Part shown: one piece after another, positions 6,799 through 16,550 of the stretch
Layout of the letters: each line of letters opens with the position of its first letter
How positions within the stretch are numbered: the stretch's first letter is position 1
Source: Deinococcus sp. KSM4-11
GTDB taxonomy: Bacteria > Deinococcota > Deinococci > Deinococcales > Deinococcaceae
Assembly: GCF_004801415.1 (NCBI RefSeq)
Contig: NZ_SSNX01000007.1
Span: 174,388 to 238,387, forward strand
Direction: 5' to 3'
Length of the DNA stretch: 64,000 bases
Made by a program: the position numbers and the translations under genes
Notes under the pieces: generated by a model
Seen by the model: the letters and a program-made list of their open reading frames with translations, nothing else
What the model was told of the DNA's origin: nothing
The model's database searches: none

Positions 6799-9194
6799 CT
6801 GGCACGGCGCTCGGCGCGGCCCGTGTGCCGGTTCCGCTGACGCCGCTGCAGGGACGACAGCACGAACTTCAGGCCCTGCGCGACCTGCTCTCGCGGGCCG
6901 ACACGCGGCTGGTCAGCGTGATCGGCCCCGGCGGCATCGGCAAGACCCGGCTCGCCCAGGCCGTGGCGCTGGCACTGGGCGACGATTTTCAGGACGGGGT
7001 CGTGTGGGTGACCCTGGCCTCCCTGAACGATCCGGCGCTGGTCTGGGCCACGGTCGCCCTGGGGCTGGGCCTGGAGGCCAGCCAGGGGCAGGACGCGGGC
7101 ACCCTGGGCACCGCCCTGCGCGGCATGGGGCTGCTGCTGGTGCTGGACAACTTCGAGCATCTGGACAGCGCGTCCAGCGGCCTGCCGGAGCTGCTGGGCG
7201 CGGCGCCGGGCGTGCGGGTGCTGGTCACCAGCCGCCATCCGCTGCGCCTGCGCGGTGAGCACGAGGTGCGGCTCGACGTGTTCGCCGTTCCGGCCGCCGA
7301 CGCGGCGCCCGAGGCGCTGGCCCACAACGATGCCGCCCAGCTGTTCGTGACCCGCGCGCAGGACGTGCGGCCGGACTTCCGGCTGGAGGCCACGACCGCT
7401 CCCGTGATCCGGGACATCGTGAGGCTGCTGGACGGCTGGCCGCTGGCGCTGGAACTCGCGGCGGCCCGGCTGCGCCTGTTCAGCCCACAGGAGCTGCTGG
7501 GCCGGCTGGAACGGCCGCTGGAGGTGCTGCGTGGCGGGCCGCGCGACGCCCTGCCGCACCAGCGCACCCTGCACGACACCCTGCGCTGGAGCGAATCGCT
7601 GCTCGGCCCGGAGCTGCGTGGCGTGTTCGCGCGGCTGGCCGTACTCGAGGGCCGTTTTACCGTTGAGGCCGCGCAGGCGGTGGGCGGGGCAACGCTGGAC
7701 GACCTGGGCGAGCTCGTGGATGAGAGCCTGCTGCGCCGCGTGCCGGACGTTCATCCGGCCGAATTCGTGCTGCTGATCCCGCTGCGCGAGTACGCCCTGG
7801 ACGTCCTGCGCGGGCAGGGCCTGGAACTGCAGGCGCGGCAGGATCATGCCGAGCACTTCCTGATCCGGGCCGAGCAGACCCCCGCGCGCATGCAGGACGA
7901 GGAATCCGAATCCTGGCTGCTCGGCCTGGAACGTGATGTGCCCAATTTCCGCGCGGCCCTTCAGCACTTCTGGGAACGCGACCGCCCGGAACAGGTGGCC
8001 CAGCTCGCCTGGGGGCTGTGGAGGCTGTGGGAAAGCCGCGGACGGGTCGAGGAGGGGGCGCAGTGGGCAGAGCGTCTGCTGGATCGGGCCCTGCCCGCTC
8101 CGTGGCCCATGCGGCTGGCCGGACTGGCCGGCACGATGCGCTGGCGGCAGGGCCACCTGAGCGCGGCCCGGACGCACTACGGGCGCGCCCTGGAGCTGGC
8201 CTGCGAGTCCGGCGACCAGCGGGCCCTCACCGTCAGTCTGAACAACCTGGCGAACGTGGTCGGCGACCTCGGCGATCTCGGCGAATCGCAGCGGCTCTAC
8301 CGGCAGGCCCTGGATCTCAAACGCCAGCTCGGGGTGGCGCCGAGCAGCCTGGCGATCACCCTCACAAACCTGGGCATCACCCAGCAGCTTGCCGAGGATG
8401 CCCGCTCGGCCTGGGAGACCCTTCAGCAGGCGCTGGAGCAGGCCCAGCTCTCGGGGAACGCCAGCCAGGAGGCCCGCGTGATGGGGGCGCTGGGCGCCTG
8501 CGCCGTCGATCTGGGCGAGCGCGAGGCGATCCGCGATCTGCGGGTGCGGGCGCTCACCCTGGCGGGCCAGACCGGCAACCGCCTGGCCGCCCTCGGGGTG
8601 ATCCACGACCTCGGCCTGATGAGCCTGGCGCTCGGGGAACCCCGGCAGGCGCTGGAGTATTTCCAGCAGTCGCTGAGGACGGCCGTGGACGGCGGGTACC
8701 TGGAAGACGCCGTGAAGTCGCTGGAGGGCTGCGCGGCGGTCGTCTCTGCGGCCGGGGACGCCCTTCACACCCTGCGGTGGCTCAGCGTGGCCGGACGGCT
8801 GCGGGCCGAGCAGGGGCTGACCCTGCACCGGCGTGGGGCCCAGGAGCAGGGGGCCCGGGTGGCGGCGGCCCGCGCCGCGCTGGGGCCGCAGGCCGCCGAT
8901 CTCGTCGAGCTGCAGGCCCGCTATCCTGGCATCGGTGACCTTCTGGCCGAGGTTCTGAACTGGTCGGCCGCTCCCACACCGGTCTCCGCTCCCGGGTCTC
9001 TCACCGGATTGACGTCCCGCGAGACGGACGTGCTGCGCCAACTGGCCAGCGGCCTGAGCGACAAACGCATCGCCTCGGAGCTCGGCATGAGCCCCCGCAC
9101 GGTGAACTCGCACCTGACGCGCATCTTTTCCAAGCTGAACGTCGGCTCACGGACGGCCGCCGCCCGCTACGCGCTGGATCACGGCCTGGCCTGA
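6795..9194 (+). CDS. Large ATP-binding LuxR-family transcriptional regulator (NB-ARC-like + TPR + HTH)
   Basis: The 799-residue product is a LAL/AfsR-like regulator. Residues 44-51 form the Walker A motif GPGGIGKT, LLLVLDNFEH (about 115-124) is Walker B, and a winged-helix-like region with LPHQRTLHDTLRWS follows. Residues 400-700 are helical TPR-like repeats. The last 61 residues (739-799) form a LuxR DNA-binding domain: LTSRETDVLRQLASGLSDKRIASELGMSPRTVNSHL. Such proteins act as ATP-dependent activators that oligomerise on an inducer. The GTG start is consistent with domain alignment and overlaps a 6-codon upstream ORF. The only close neighbours are an exported small protein (divergent) and a TolB-like protein (convergent), either of which may be a target. 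Confidence 0.9.
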   Translation: MTGTALGAARVPVPLTPLQGRQHELQALRDLLSRADTRLVSVIGPGGIGKTRLAQAVALALGDDFQDGVVWVTLASLNDPALVWATVALGLGLEASQGQDAGTLGTALRGMGLLLVLDNFEHLDSASSGLPELLGAAPGVRVLVTSRHPLRLRGEHEVRLDVFAVPAADAAPEALAHNDAAQLFVTRAQDVRPDFRLEATTAPVIRDIVRLLDGWPLALELAAARLRLFSPQELLGRLERPLEVLRGGPRDALPHQRTLHDTLRWSESLLGPELRGVFARLAVLEGRFTVEAAQAVGGATLDDLGELVDESLLRRVPDVHPAEFVLLIPLREYALDVLRGQGLELQARQDHAEHFLIRAEQTPARMQDEESESWLLGLERDVPNFRAALQHFWERDRPEQVAQLAWGLWRLWESRGRVEEGAQWAERLLDRALPAPWPMRLAGLAGTMRWRQGHLSAARTHYGRALELACESGDQRALTVSLNNLANVVGDLGDLGESQRLYRQALDLKRQLGVAPSSLAITLTNLGITQQLAEDARSAWETLQQALEQAQLSGNASQEARVMGALGACAVDLGEREAIRDLRVRALTLAGQTGNRLAALGVIHDLGLMSLALGEPRQALEYFQQSLRTAVDGGYLEDAVKSLEGCAAVVSAAGDALHTLRWLSVAGRLRAEQGLTLHRRGAQEQGARVAAARAALGPQAADLVELQARYPGIGDLLAEVLNWSAAPTPVSAPGSLTGLTSRETDVLRQLASGLSDKRIASELGMSPRTVNSHLTRIFSKLNVGSRTAAARYALDHGLA

Positions 9195-9207
9195 GGCCAC
9201 GCCCGGT

Positions 9208-10437
9208 TCAGGGGCTCACCCCCCACGCCGGGCTCAGGGCGTCCCGAACCAGGCGGTGCGGCCGGCTGCCGTCGCGGCCCACCAGCCAGATGCCGTCGAT
9301 GGCCGTTTCGGTGCCGTACTCGAAGGCGATCTGCTGGCCGTCCGGCGACACGCTCAGGGCGTAGGCGAAGTTCTGCGTGAAGTGGGTGAGCTGACGGTCC
9401 CTCCCGCTGGCGAGGTCGTGTTCCCAGATGTTGCTGCTCACGGAGGTGAAGCCGTCGGGGCCGAGATCGTCGGTGACGTAGACAAACCCGCTGCCGTCCG
9501 GCAGCCACGCCAGCCCCATCAGCTTGGTGACTGTGAGGATGACCCGGCCCGTGGGGGCGCCTTCCCGGCCCAGCCGCACGGAGACGCCATTGGATTCCAG
9601 GGCGCTGTACAGGAACTGATCCTGCTTCGCGCGCGTCGTGGCGTATGCCACCATCGGCGGGATGCCGCCCTCGACCAGGGTGTCACCTGTGGCGCCCGCC
9701 GGGGGCCGGGCGGCAATCCGGTTCAGGCAGCAGTCCCCGAAGCCGAACAGCAGGGCGCTGCCGTCGGCCTTCCAGCTCAGGTCACGGGCCCCGAACTCGT
9801 GCAGGCCGGCGCCGGTCACGTCGATGAAACTCAGGTCGTTCACGCGACCCGGCACCAGCGGGGTTCCGGAACGGATCCAGCGGTGGGTGCCGCTCATGAC
9901 CACGATGTACGGCGCGTGGCCGGGCACGACCGCCACGTGGTCGAAGCGCACCTTGCCGCTGGCCAGCACGGTCTTGCTGTCTGGCGCCCCCTCCACGTAC
10001 ACGAAAAAAGGGCCGGTGGGATTGGCGGGCTCGGCGGGGCCAGGTGGCGCAATCCGCACGTTCACCGTGACGCTGGCCTGTGGCCCACCCGCCGGGGAAG
10101 TCCAGGCGTTCGTGACGCGCCGCAGGTTCTTGCCGTCGCTCTGCACGGTAAACACGTCAGCCTGATACAGGCTGCGGGTCTGGGCGTGGTCACTGACAAA
10201 GGCCAGTTCGCGGCCGTCTGGTCTGAAGGCCAGCGTCGGCCAGCCACCCGGACTGGGCAGGGTCAGGATCACGTGGTCGCCGGTGCCGTCCGGGCGGATC
10301 ACGTGAAGTTGCTTGAGGTGATTCGGCATTTCGGTGGCGTACGCGATCACCCCGCCGGACTCTGCAGGCGCGGCCAGCGCCCCATTCAACACCGCTCCCA
10401 TGAGCCCCACCGCCGCCCACCGTGTTGCTCCTTTCAT
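9208..10437 (-). CDS. Exported TolB-like (PD40) beta-propeller protein
   Basis: The 409-residue product has a Sec signal peptide (MKGATRWAAVGLMGAVLNGALAA) and WD40-like PD40 repeats: LHVIRPDGTGDHVIL, LAFRPDGRELAFVSD, LSWKADGSALLFGF, LAWLPDGSGFVYVTDD and LSVSPDGQQIAFEYGT. TolB-type propellers are extracytoplasmic binding scaffolds; no catalytic domain is fused here. AGGAGG precedes the ATG, and TACTCT (plus coordinates 10458-10463) is a possible -10. It is divergent from the SARP-type regulator, with a shared 20-bp element in the intergenic region, so it may be that regulator's target. Its stop lies 13 bp from the stop of the convergent LuxR-type gene. Confidence 0.85.
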   Translation of the reverse strand: MKGATRWAAVGLMGAVLNGALAAPAESGGVIAYATEMPNHLKQLHVIRPDGTGDHVILTLPSPGGWPTLAFRPDGRELAFVSDHAQTRSLYQADVFTVQSDGKNLRRVTNAWTSPAGGPQASVTVNVRIAPPGPAEPANPTGPFFVYVEGAPDSKTVLASGKVRFDHVAVVPGHAPYIVVMSGTHRWIRSGTPLVPGRVNDLSFIDVTGAGLHEFGARDLSWKADGSALLFGFGDCCLNRIAARPPAGATGDTLVEGGIPPMVAYATTRAKQDQFLYSALESNGVSVRLGREGAPTGRVILTVTKLMGLAWLPDGSGFVYVTDDLGPDGFTSVSSNIWEHDLASGRDRQLTHFTQNFAYALSVSPDGQQIAFEYGTETAIDGIWLVGRDGSRPHRLVRDALSPAWGVSP

Positions 10438-10457
10438 CGTCTGTCCTCCTGCCCTTC

Positions 10458-10463
10458 AGAGTA
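10458..10463 (-). promoter_or_regulatory. -10 element (TACTCT) for the TolB-like gene
   Basis: TACTCT read on the minus strand lies about 20 bases before the ATG at 10437, with a good AGGAGG between them. No clear -35 was identified. Confidence 0.35.
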
Positions 10464-10483
10464 GACAGGGCGGGGCTCCGACG

Positions 10484-10503
10484 CATCTGTGAAATCACGG
10501 GGG
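10484..10503. promoter_or_regulatory. Shared element B: CATC-N-GTGAAATCACG-N-RGG
   Basis: This is the second copy of the element at 6673-6692, with 17 of 20 positions the same. It lies 20 bp upstream of the -10 of the TolB-like gene and 120-140 bp upstream of the SARP-type regulator start. Confidence 0.4.
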
Positions 10504-10624
10504 TGCGGCCTGCGGGCCTGGAGCCAGAACACGGTGTCCAGCCGGCGTGCCGTGTTCGGTGCCTGCGCACTTCCCTCCCGTAGCGGAGGGGGATTCGCCT
10601 GCTCTATCTTCAGGGCATCCAGTC

Positions 10625-13600
10625 ATGGGAGCAGCGCTCGTCGAGGAACTGAGTCTGAACCTGAGCCGTCTGTCCACGCGGCGGGGCAGTGTGGTGATGG
10701 GCCTGTGGGGCGGGGCCGGCGCCGGCAAGAGCTGGATCCTGCGGGAAGCGCGGCGACGTGCTCCCATCCGCAGCCTTGAACTTCCAGCCCACTGGACACC
10801 GGCGGCCGTGGTCGCCGCGCTGCCGCAGCCGGCGCGAATGCCCGCGTGGCTTCCCTCTGCGCTGGAACACGTCGCGCGGGGCGAGCTGGACGTGACCTCG
10901 ACCGCCGACGCGCTGGCCGCCCTGCTGAGCGCCCTCGCGCCGTTCGCCCTGTTCGTCGAGGACCTGCACGAAGCCTCGGAGGACGCCCTGGCCCTCTGGG
11001 AAGCCCTCGCCCGGCGGGTCGGCCGCTCCGGGGGAGTAGGCCTCCTGCTGACCTCGCGACGGCCCCTGCCAGACGTGTTCCAGCCCCGGCCCGTTCCACC
11101 GCTGACCGAAGAGGACACCGTGGCGCTGCTCGAGGGCGAGCTGGGCACCCGCATGCCCCTGGCGGCCGCCACCTGGGTACACGCGCGCACCCATGGCCAT
11201 CCGCTGTTCAGCCTGGAATACGTGCGCTTCCTGGTGCAGCAGGGCCACCTGTACAGCGACGGGCGGCGCTGGCACTGGCGCGCGCCGGGCACGGCCCGCC
11301 TGCCGTCCAGCGTGGAGGCGCTGATCGCCCACCAACTGGGCGCCGCCCGGCTGAGCGACGCCGCCCGCCGCGTGTGGGAAACGCTCGTCCTGTGTCCACC
11401 CGAGGTCTGCGCCGAGGCCGGGCCGACCCTCGCGGACATCCCCCCTGCGCAGTGGGACTGGGCACTGCGCGAGCTGCGGCACGCGGGACTGGTTCGGGAA
11501 GATGGGCCCGCCCATCCTCTGTACCGCGAGGTAGCGGCTGGCTTCCTCGGGCTAGCCGAGCGGCGGCGCTGGGCGGCGCGGGCCACGGACGCCCTGGAGG
11601 CGTGGGCACCGGTTCTGGCTGCCCAGTTCGTGCCGGACGCGGGCCTGCCGCCGGAGCGCGCCGTGACGCTGCTGCGGCGAGGCGCGTGCGCGGCCGTGCA
11701 GGCGGGGCAGCGGCGGGCGGCCGCCACGTTCCTGACCTCGGCCCAGGCTTTGGGGAGTGGCCTGGAGCGCGTGGCGCTGGCACTGGACGCGGCCCGCCTG
11801 TGGAGCGCCCTCGATCCGCGGGAGGCGGCCGCCCTCGCGCAGGACATCCTCCGCTCCGAGCCTGAGCATCTGGAGGCGACCTTCCTGCTGGCGGACGCCC
11901 TCGTCGCCCAGGGGGACGAGGAGCGGGCCGAGCGGCTGGTGGACGCGCTGGGTGAGGGCGGACGGGAGTGGTTCCTGTCCCGCCTGGCGCTTCACGCCGA
12001 GCAGCACCAGTCTCCGGCAGTGCTGGCGCTGTGGCAGGCGTGTCCGCAGTGGCACGACACCGCTCCACCGCACGTCGTGGCGGCGGTCGGTCGGGCCCTG
12101 GACTTCACGGGCCGTTCGCACGAGGCCTTGGAGCTGCTGGGCGCCGCACTGCCCGACCCGGGCAGCACAGACGCTGCCGTCCTGTTGATGGCCCGCTGCC
12201 GCGCCCACTACGGTGCCGGTCAGCTGCTCAGCGCGGAGGCCGACGCCACGGCCGTGATCGAGCTGGCCACGCCCGACGACTCGCCCATCCTGCTGGCCCG
12301 GGCCCTGTCGAGCCGCGCGACCATCCGGGACACGCTCGGCCACTATGCCCTGGCCCTGGCCGACGCCGAGCGCTCGCTGAACCTGTTCGCTGCGCTGGGT
12401 GTGGCGCGAGACCACGCGCAGCAGCAGACCCGGCTGGCGTGCCTGCTGCTGGAATACGGCGAGTATGCCCGCGCCGAGGCGCTGCTGCACGAGGGCCGCG
12501 AGGTGCTGCGCCGCGCTGAACCCACGCATTTCCTGGCGCTGAGCGAAATGAACCTCGCGTACCTGTACCTGGAACAGAATCCGCCGCACGCGGGCGCGCT
12601 GGCCCTGCAGTACGCCCACGCGGGCGTGCACAGTGCCCGCATGGCGGGCAGCCCCCTGATCGTCGCGCAGGCGCTGGGCACCGCCGCGCGCGCCGAGGCG
12701 ATCCACGGCAGCGCCGCCCGCGCCCTGGCCCTCGCGCACGAGGCGCTGGGTCTGACCGCTCCCGATACACACGACGCCGCGTGGAGCGCCTTCGCCCTGG
12801 GCTTCGCCCTGGAGGCCAGCGGCGACGTATCCGGCGCGCTCGACACCTTCCGGGCCGCGGTGCGACACCTCGAGGAGCGGGGCCTGACCGTGTGGGCGGC
12901 CCGCTTCGCGCTGGAAGCCGACCGGCTCCGCGGCGACAGCGCGGCGGCGTGTGAGCGCCTCGCCATGTTTCAGGCCCACGACCTGCGCAACTGGGTGAAC
13001 CTTACCCGGCGCTACTTTCCTGAGCTGGACGCTCCGGCGGCGCTCCCCCAGCCTGCCGCTGGCCTGACCCTCCGCGTGCTCGGCCCGTGGCAGGTGTGGC
13101 GTGGGGAACAGCACCTGCCCTTCCGCACGCCGCTGGGCCGCGCCCTGCTGACACAGCTGCTCGGGGCGCGTCTGGAGGGCCGACCGGGTGTCCGGCCGCT
13201 CGAATTGCAGCAGGCCCTGTATCCCCACCTGCCCGACGAGCAGGCCGCGCCGGCGCTGCACCAGCTCATCTACCGCACCCGTCAGACGCTCGGATCGGAC
13301 GCGGTCGTGCTGACCGACGCCGGGTACGCGCTGGGCGATGTGCAGACGGATGCCGAGCTCTTCTTGCAGAGCGGAGACGTGGCGCTGTGGCGCGGGCCGC
13401 TCCTGGACAGCGAGGGGCTGGGCACGGCGGCCGACCGCCTCCATCTCCGCCTGCGGGCCAGCGCGCTGGAACGGGCCTCCGCCGGCGACAGCGCAGAGCT
13501 GGCACGGATCGGACCCCTGCTGGTGCGCGAGGATCCCTTCGATCTCGCCGTTCTGGAGCTGACCTTGACGGCCCTGGCGGCCAGTGGACAGGGGCGCGCT

Positions 13601-13702
13601 GCCCACGCGTTGCAGCGCGACGTGAGGGCACGCTTCGCCGAGGTCGGGGAGCCCGTTCCTGCTGCTCTGGACGCCATCCCCTCTGTCCCCCGCAAGTCGT
13701 GA
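10625..13702 (+). CDS. Large AAA-ATPase regulator with C-terminal SARP/BTAD domain
   Basis: The 1025-residue product has a P-loop at residues 29-36 (GGAGAGKS), FALFVEDLHEAS as Walker B, and a long middle of TPR-like helices (about 380-790, many ALxxAxLHE-type repeats). The C-terminus (from about residue 813) begins LTLRVLGPWQVWRGEQHLPFRTPLGRALL, a winged-helix OmpR-like DNA-binding domain, followed by a bacterial transcriptional activator domain (BTAD). This is the reverse order of classical actinobacterial SARPs, where the DNA-binding domain is N-terminal. ATG at 10625 was chosen because the alignable P-loop region starts there; an in-frame extension to 10547 has no RBS. A zinc-ribbon gene begins 7 bp after the stop. 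Confidence 0.88.
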   Translation: MGAALVEELSLNLSRLSTRRGSVVMGLWGGAGAGKSWILREARRRAPIRSLELPAHWTPAAVVAALPQPARMPAWLPSALEHVARGELDVTSTADALAALLSALAPFALFVEDLHEASEDALALWEALARRVGRSGGVGLLLTSRRPLPDVFQPRPVPPLTEEDTVALLEGELGTRMPLAAATWVHARTHGHPLFSLEYVRFLVQQGHLYSDGRRWHWRAPGTARLPSSVEALIAHQLGAARLSDAARRVWETLVLCPPEVCAEAGPTLADIPPAQWDWALRELRHAGLVREDGPAHPLYREVAAGFLGLAERRRWAARATDALEAWAPVLAAQFVPDAGLPPERAVTLLRRGACAAVQAGQRRAAATFLTSAQALGSGLERVALALDAARLWSALDPREAAALAQDILRSEPEHLEATFLLADALVAQGDEERAERLVDALGEGGREWFLSRLALHAEQHQSPAVLALWQACPQWHDTAPPHVVAAVGRALDFTGRSHEALELLGAALPDPGSTDAAVLLMARCRAHYGAGQLLSAEADATAVIELATPDDSPILLARALSSRATIRDTLGHYALALADAERSLNLFAALGVARDHAQQQTRLACLLLEYGEYARAEALLHEGREVLRRAEPTHFLALSEMNLAYLYLEQNPPHAGALALQYAHAGVHSARMAGSPLIVAQALGTAARAEAIHGSAARALALAHEALGLTAPDTHDAAWSAFALGFALEASGDVSGALDTFRAAVRHLEERGLTVWAARFALEADRLRGDSAAACERLAMFQAHDLRNWVNLTRRYFPELDAPAALPQPAAGLTLRVLGPWQVWRGEQHLPFRTPLGRALLTQLLGARLEGRPGVRPLELQQALYPHLPDEQAAPALHQLIYRTRQTLGSDAVVLTDAGYALGDVQTDAELFLQSGDVALWRGPLLDSEGLGTAADRLHLRLRASALERASAGDSAELARIGPLLVREDPFDLAVLELTLTALAASGQGRAAHALQRDVRARFAEVGEPVPAALDAIPSVPRKS

Positions 13703-13709
13703 GTCTGGT

Positions 13710-13985
13710 GTGAGCGACCCGCACCGACGATGGGGGAGGAGGTCAGCCCTGCCGCACACCGCTGGTTATGTCCTGTGCCCCCACTGCTGGCGGGCCGTCC
13801 CTGCCCGGCTGGACGAGCGCTACTGCGTGAACGACGGCACGCGCCTGCTCAGCGCCTGCGCGACCTGCGGCCGGGCGATCGCCTCGCCGTACGCCCGGTA
13901 CTGTCCGGGCTGCGGACAACCCTACGGCGCGCTTCATCCGGACGCCTCCCTGTCACCCCAGTCCACCCTCCGGAGACAGCCATGA
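13710..13985 (+). CDS. Small double zinc-ribbon protein
   Basis: The 91-residue product has seven cysteines: CPHC (23, 26) with C39, and CATC (50, 53) with CPGC (65, 68). This looks like two zinc ribbons, the second complete and the first short of one ligand. The N-terminus is arginine-rich (PHRRWGRRS). The GTG start lies only 7 bp after the stop of the SARP-type regulator, so the two are almost certainly co-transcribed. It may act as a small partner or effector of that regulator; that role is inferred. Double zinc-ribbon (DZR-like) proteins are common and functionally varied. Confidence 0.7.
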   Translation: MSDPHRRWGRRSALPHTAGYVLCPHCWRAVPARLDERYCVNDGTRLLSACATCGRAIASPYARYCPGCGQPYGALHPDASLSPQSTLRRQP

Positions 13986-14070
13986 CCCGCGACATGGCCG
14001 TCATTGACCCCCACCTGGAGTGGGCACCTCCCGCCCCATCACCGTCTCACGTTCATCACAAGGACCTGCC

Positions 14071-15396
14071 ATGCCACGAACCCTGATTCTCCTGACCGTC
14101 CTCCTGTCGTCGGCCGCGCTGGCCGCCGGGCCGAAGTCCACCCTGGTGGACGCCACCTTCATCGACGGGGCGCAGGTGCTGACCGGCTCGGCGGATGTCA
14201 AGGATTTCGCGGGGTCAATCGGCAAGGTCGCGCAGGCGGCGGGCGGCCCCTGTGCAAAGAGTGAGTACGTGGCCTGGAACACCGTCGCGGGCTTGGAGGC
14301 CACCTTCAAGAAGGTGCTGGGCCAGCTCGGCTACACCTACACCCTGCTGAACAAATCGACCGACAGCGGGTACGCGGCCGCGTTCAAACTGAACCAGGGC
14401 AAGACCATCGTGGCCGGGATCTGGGCAGAGGCCCAGGGCACCACCGTGCTGGGCTGGTGCACCGTGAAGGTGACGCAGGCGGCACCCCCACCCGTCAAAT
14501 CCCCCGCCGTCCTGACCCCCACGGCCGCCGCCAGACCGGCGGCCTCCGCACCGGCTCCACAGGCCACCAGGCCGGCCCCCCCCGCGAAGACACCGGCTGC
14601 GAAACGCGGGTATGTCAGCGGAATTGTGCTGGATACGCTGGGTCGCCCGCTGCCCGGCGCGGAGGTGTACGTCTACGGCACCACCTTCGCGCAGGGTCAG
14701 CGCACGGACTTCCATGTGCAGACCCGAACCGACGGCACGTACTCGATCCGGGTTCCGGACGGCCGCTACCGTGCCGACGCGAAACTTACGAAGGACTTTG
14801 CCGGCGCGACCTTCGAGCTGCCCCTGCATCCCGAGAGCGGCTCGGACAGGACGGAGGTGGATTCCAGCGAGGGCGGAACCCTGAACTTCCGCTGGCGGCT
14901 GACCGGCAGCAAACCGGGTGGCGGAAGCGACTGGATGTACTTCTACGGCGCGAGTGTGAACCTGAGTTACTGCGGTCTGCCTGCCGGAGCGTACTGCGAC
15001 GCGCGCTACACGGACATCCCGCCCGGTGTCGCCCCGGAAGGCAGCACGGTGACGCTGACCTTCACGCCGCAGGGCACGCTGGTAGACGGCACCGCAGGGA
15101 AGGCGGTGGTCATGACCTTCAAAGCGTCGCCCCTGCGCCTGGATTATCCCAGCGGGCAGGGCGGCGGTCGGCTGACATTGGGGAAAGACTGGCCTTACCA
15201 GAGCCAGAACTTCAATGACCTGCCGCTGGGCGTCTACACCATGAGCGCCAGCGCCCAGACGCCCGACGGCCGCAAGGTGCCCCTGAAACTGGGACTGGAG
15301 CAGAACGACGTCGAGCACGGCAGCGTGACCCTGAAGTGGTCGGCGTACGACATCACCAAGGGGTTCAAACAGCTCCGGGTGTACATTCGCGACTGA
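14071..15396 (+). CDS. Exported protein with carboxypeptidase-regulatory-like domain
   Basis: The 441-residue product has a Sec signal peptide ([20 protein letters not shown]). A short N-terminal domain of about 120 residues is followed by an Ala/Pro linker (about 145-185). A carboxypeptidase-regulatory-like beta-sandwich then begins [24 protein letters not shown] and continues [22 protein letters not shown]. The remaining 200 residues are beta-rich and unassigned. These domains usually support adhesion, transport or cell-wall binding. AAGGA precedes the ATG; upstream in-frame codons from 14020 give no signal peptide at the N-terminus. No partner can be inferred with confidence, though it follows the SARP/zinc-ribbon pair. 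Confidence 0.78.
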   Translation: MPRTLILLTVLLSSAALAAGPKSTLVDATFIDGAQVLTGSADVKDFAGSIGKVAQAAGGPCAKSEYVAWNTVAGLEATFKKVLGQLGYTYTLLNKSTDSGYAAAFKLNQGKTIVAGIWAEAQGTTVLGWCTVKVTQAAPPPVKSPAVLTPTAAARPAASAPAPQATRPAPPAKTPAAKRGYVSGIVLDTLGRPLPGAEVYVYGTTFAQGQRTDFHVQTRTDGTYSIRVPDGRYRADAKLTKDFAGATFELPLHPESGSDRTEVDSSEGGTLNFRWRLTGSKPGGGSDWMYFYGASVNLSYCGLPAGAYCDARYTDIPPGVAPEGSTVTLTFTPQGTLVDGTAGKAVVMTFKASPLRLDYPSGQGGGRLTLGKDWPYQSQNFNDLPLGVYTMSASAQTPDGRKVPLKLGLEQNDVEHGSVTLKWSAYDITKGFKQLRVYIRD

Positions 15397-15488
15397 ATTG
15401 ACTGCACGGAGTGCCCCGCGCAGGATCCGCAGGAGTGGAGGAATTCGGCGGCCACCATCCCACCGTTCGTCACATGCCAGGAGGAATC

Positions 15489-16226
15489 ATGCCCGGGAAA
15501 CTCACAGGAAAGGTCGCGCTCGTGACCGGAGCCAGCGCCGGCATCGGACAAGCCGTCGCCCGCAGCCTCGCCGCGGAAGGGGCCAGCCTGGTGCTGACCG
15601 CCCGACGCCAGGAGCGACTTGACGCGCTGGCCTCCGAGCTCCAGAGCCTGGGCACTGGAACGCAGGTGTGGGTCGTCCCCGGTGACGTCCGCGAAGAGGA
15701 GACGGCGCAGCGCGCTGTCGAGACGGCCACCCGGTCGGGCGGCCGGCTGGACATCCTCATCAACAACGCCGGAACCGGGAACTACAAGAACCTGGTCGAC
15801 ACGAGCGCTGCGGACTACGACGACATGATGGACACCAACATGCGCTCCACCTTCGTGTTCACGCGCCACGCCGTCCCGGTGATGCAGGCCCAAGGCGCGG
15901 GCACGTTGCTGATGATTTCCTCGATGGCCGGCCTGTACGGCTTTGCTGGGGAAGCGGTCTACTGTGCCACCAAGTTCGCACAGGTGGGGTTCGCTCAGGC
16001 GCTCGACCGGGAGTTACGGCCGCAGGGCATCAAGGTGGGGGTGATCTGCCCGGGTGGGGTGAAGACCGAGTTTGCGCTTGGGCGTGGACGAACCGAGGAG
16101 GGTGTGGCCGCGTCGGGGATGCTTGAGCCGGAGGACGTCGCGGGGGCGGTGCTGCTGGCCTGCACACAGTCGGCGGGCTCGCGGATCATTGAGATCCAGA
16201 TGCGGACGATGGCCGAAGCGTTGTAG
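15489..16226 (+). CDS. Short-chain dehydrogenase/reductase (SDR)
   Basis: The 245-residue product is a classical SDR: the cofactor motif TGASAGIG at residues 13-20, NNAG further on, catalytic Ser145 (in MISSMAG), Tyr158 and Lys162 (YCATK). ARRQERLDAL after the second strand, with its basic residues, favours NADP(H). The closest type is the YdfG/serine 3-dehydrogenase-like group of broad-specificity oxidoreductases; the substrate is unknown. A strong Shine-Dalgarno (AGGAGGAATC) immediately precedes ATG 15489, so the longer GTG frame from 15411 is not used. Confidence 0.92.
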   Translation: MPGKLTGKVALVTGASAGIGQAVARSLAAEGASLVLTARRQERLDALASELQSLGTGTQVWVVPGDVREEETAQRAVETATRSGGRLDILINNAGTGNYKNLVDTSAADYDDMMDTNMRSTFVFTRHAVPVMQAQGAGTLLMISSMAGLYGFAGEAVYCATKFAQVGFAQALDRELRPQGIKVGVICPGGVKTEFALGRGRTEEGVAASGMLEPEDVAGAVLLACTQSAGSRIIEIQMRTMAEAL

Positions 16227-16550
16227 CAAAAGATCCATCCACTGCGCTCCTCGAACCGCCGCATACCGGTTGGTGGTCGAGATCCGAGCGGTGGTGGCCT
16301 CCTGGCCGGATCCCGTGGCCCTCGACCATGGATCTGAGTTCGGCTGGCTCAGGGTCTTTGATGGACAGGTGGACGCCGCCGCGCGAGAACTGACGCCGGC
16401 GTGTCCAGGCGAACGTGCTGGGGGAGGGCCGCATGCTGGGCTGGGCGGCGATTGCTTGGCCCTGCGACAGGGCGCGTCGGCACCTGGTAGGCGCGGTCGC
16501 TGCGTCTGGCAGGATCGGCCACCTCCCAGGAACTACCGGTGGGCGCCGCC
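16227..16550. other. Gene-free stretch before the sugar ABC operon
   Basis: There is no convincing ORF. One short plus-strand frame reads WPDPVALDHGSEF near 16300, faintly like a DDE transposase strand, but nothing around it supports a real insertion sequence. The operon promoter begins at 16551. Confidence 0.5.

Noticed and set aside
16260..16400. Possible transposase fragment (WPDPVALDHGSEF)
   Set aside because: One short DDE-like strand without any flanking catalytic motif or inverted repeat. Another frame on the minus strand (PSPSTFAW) is equally unconvincing, so no insertion sequence is called.
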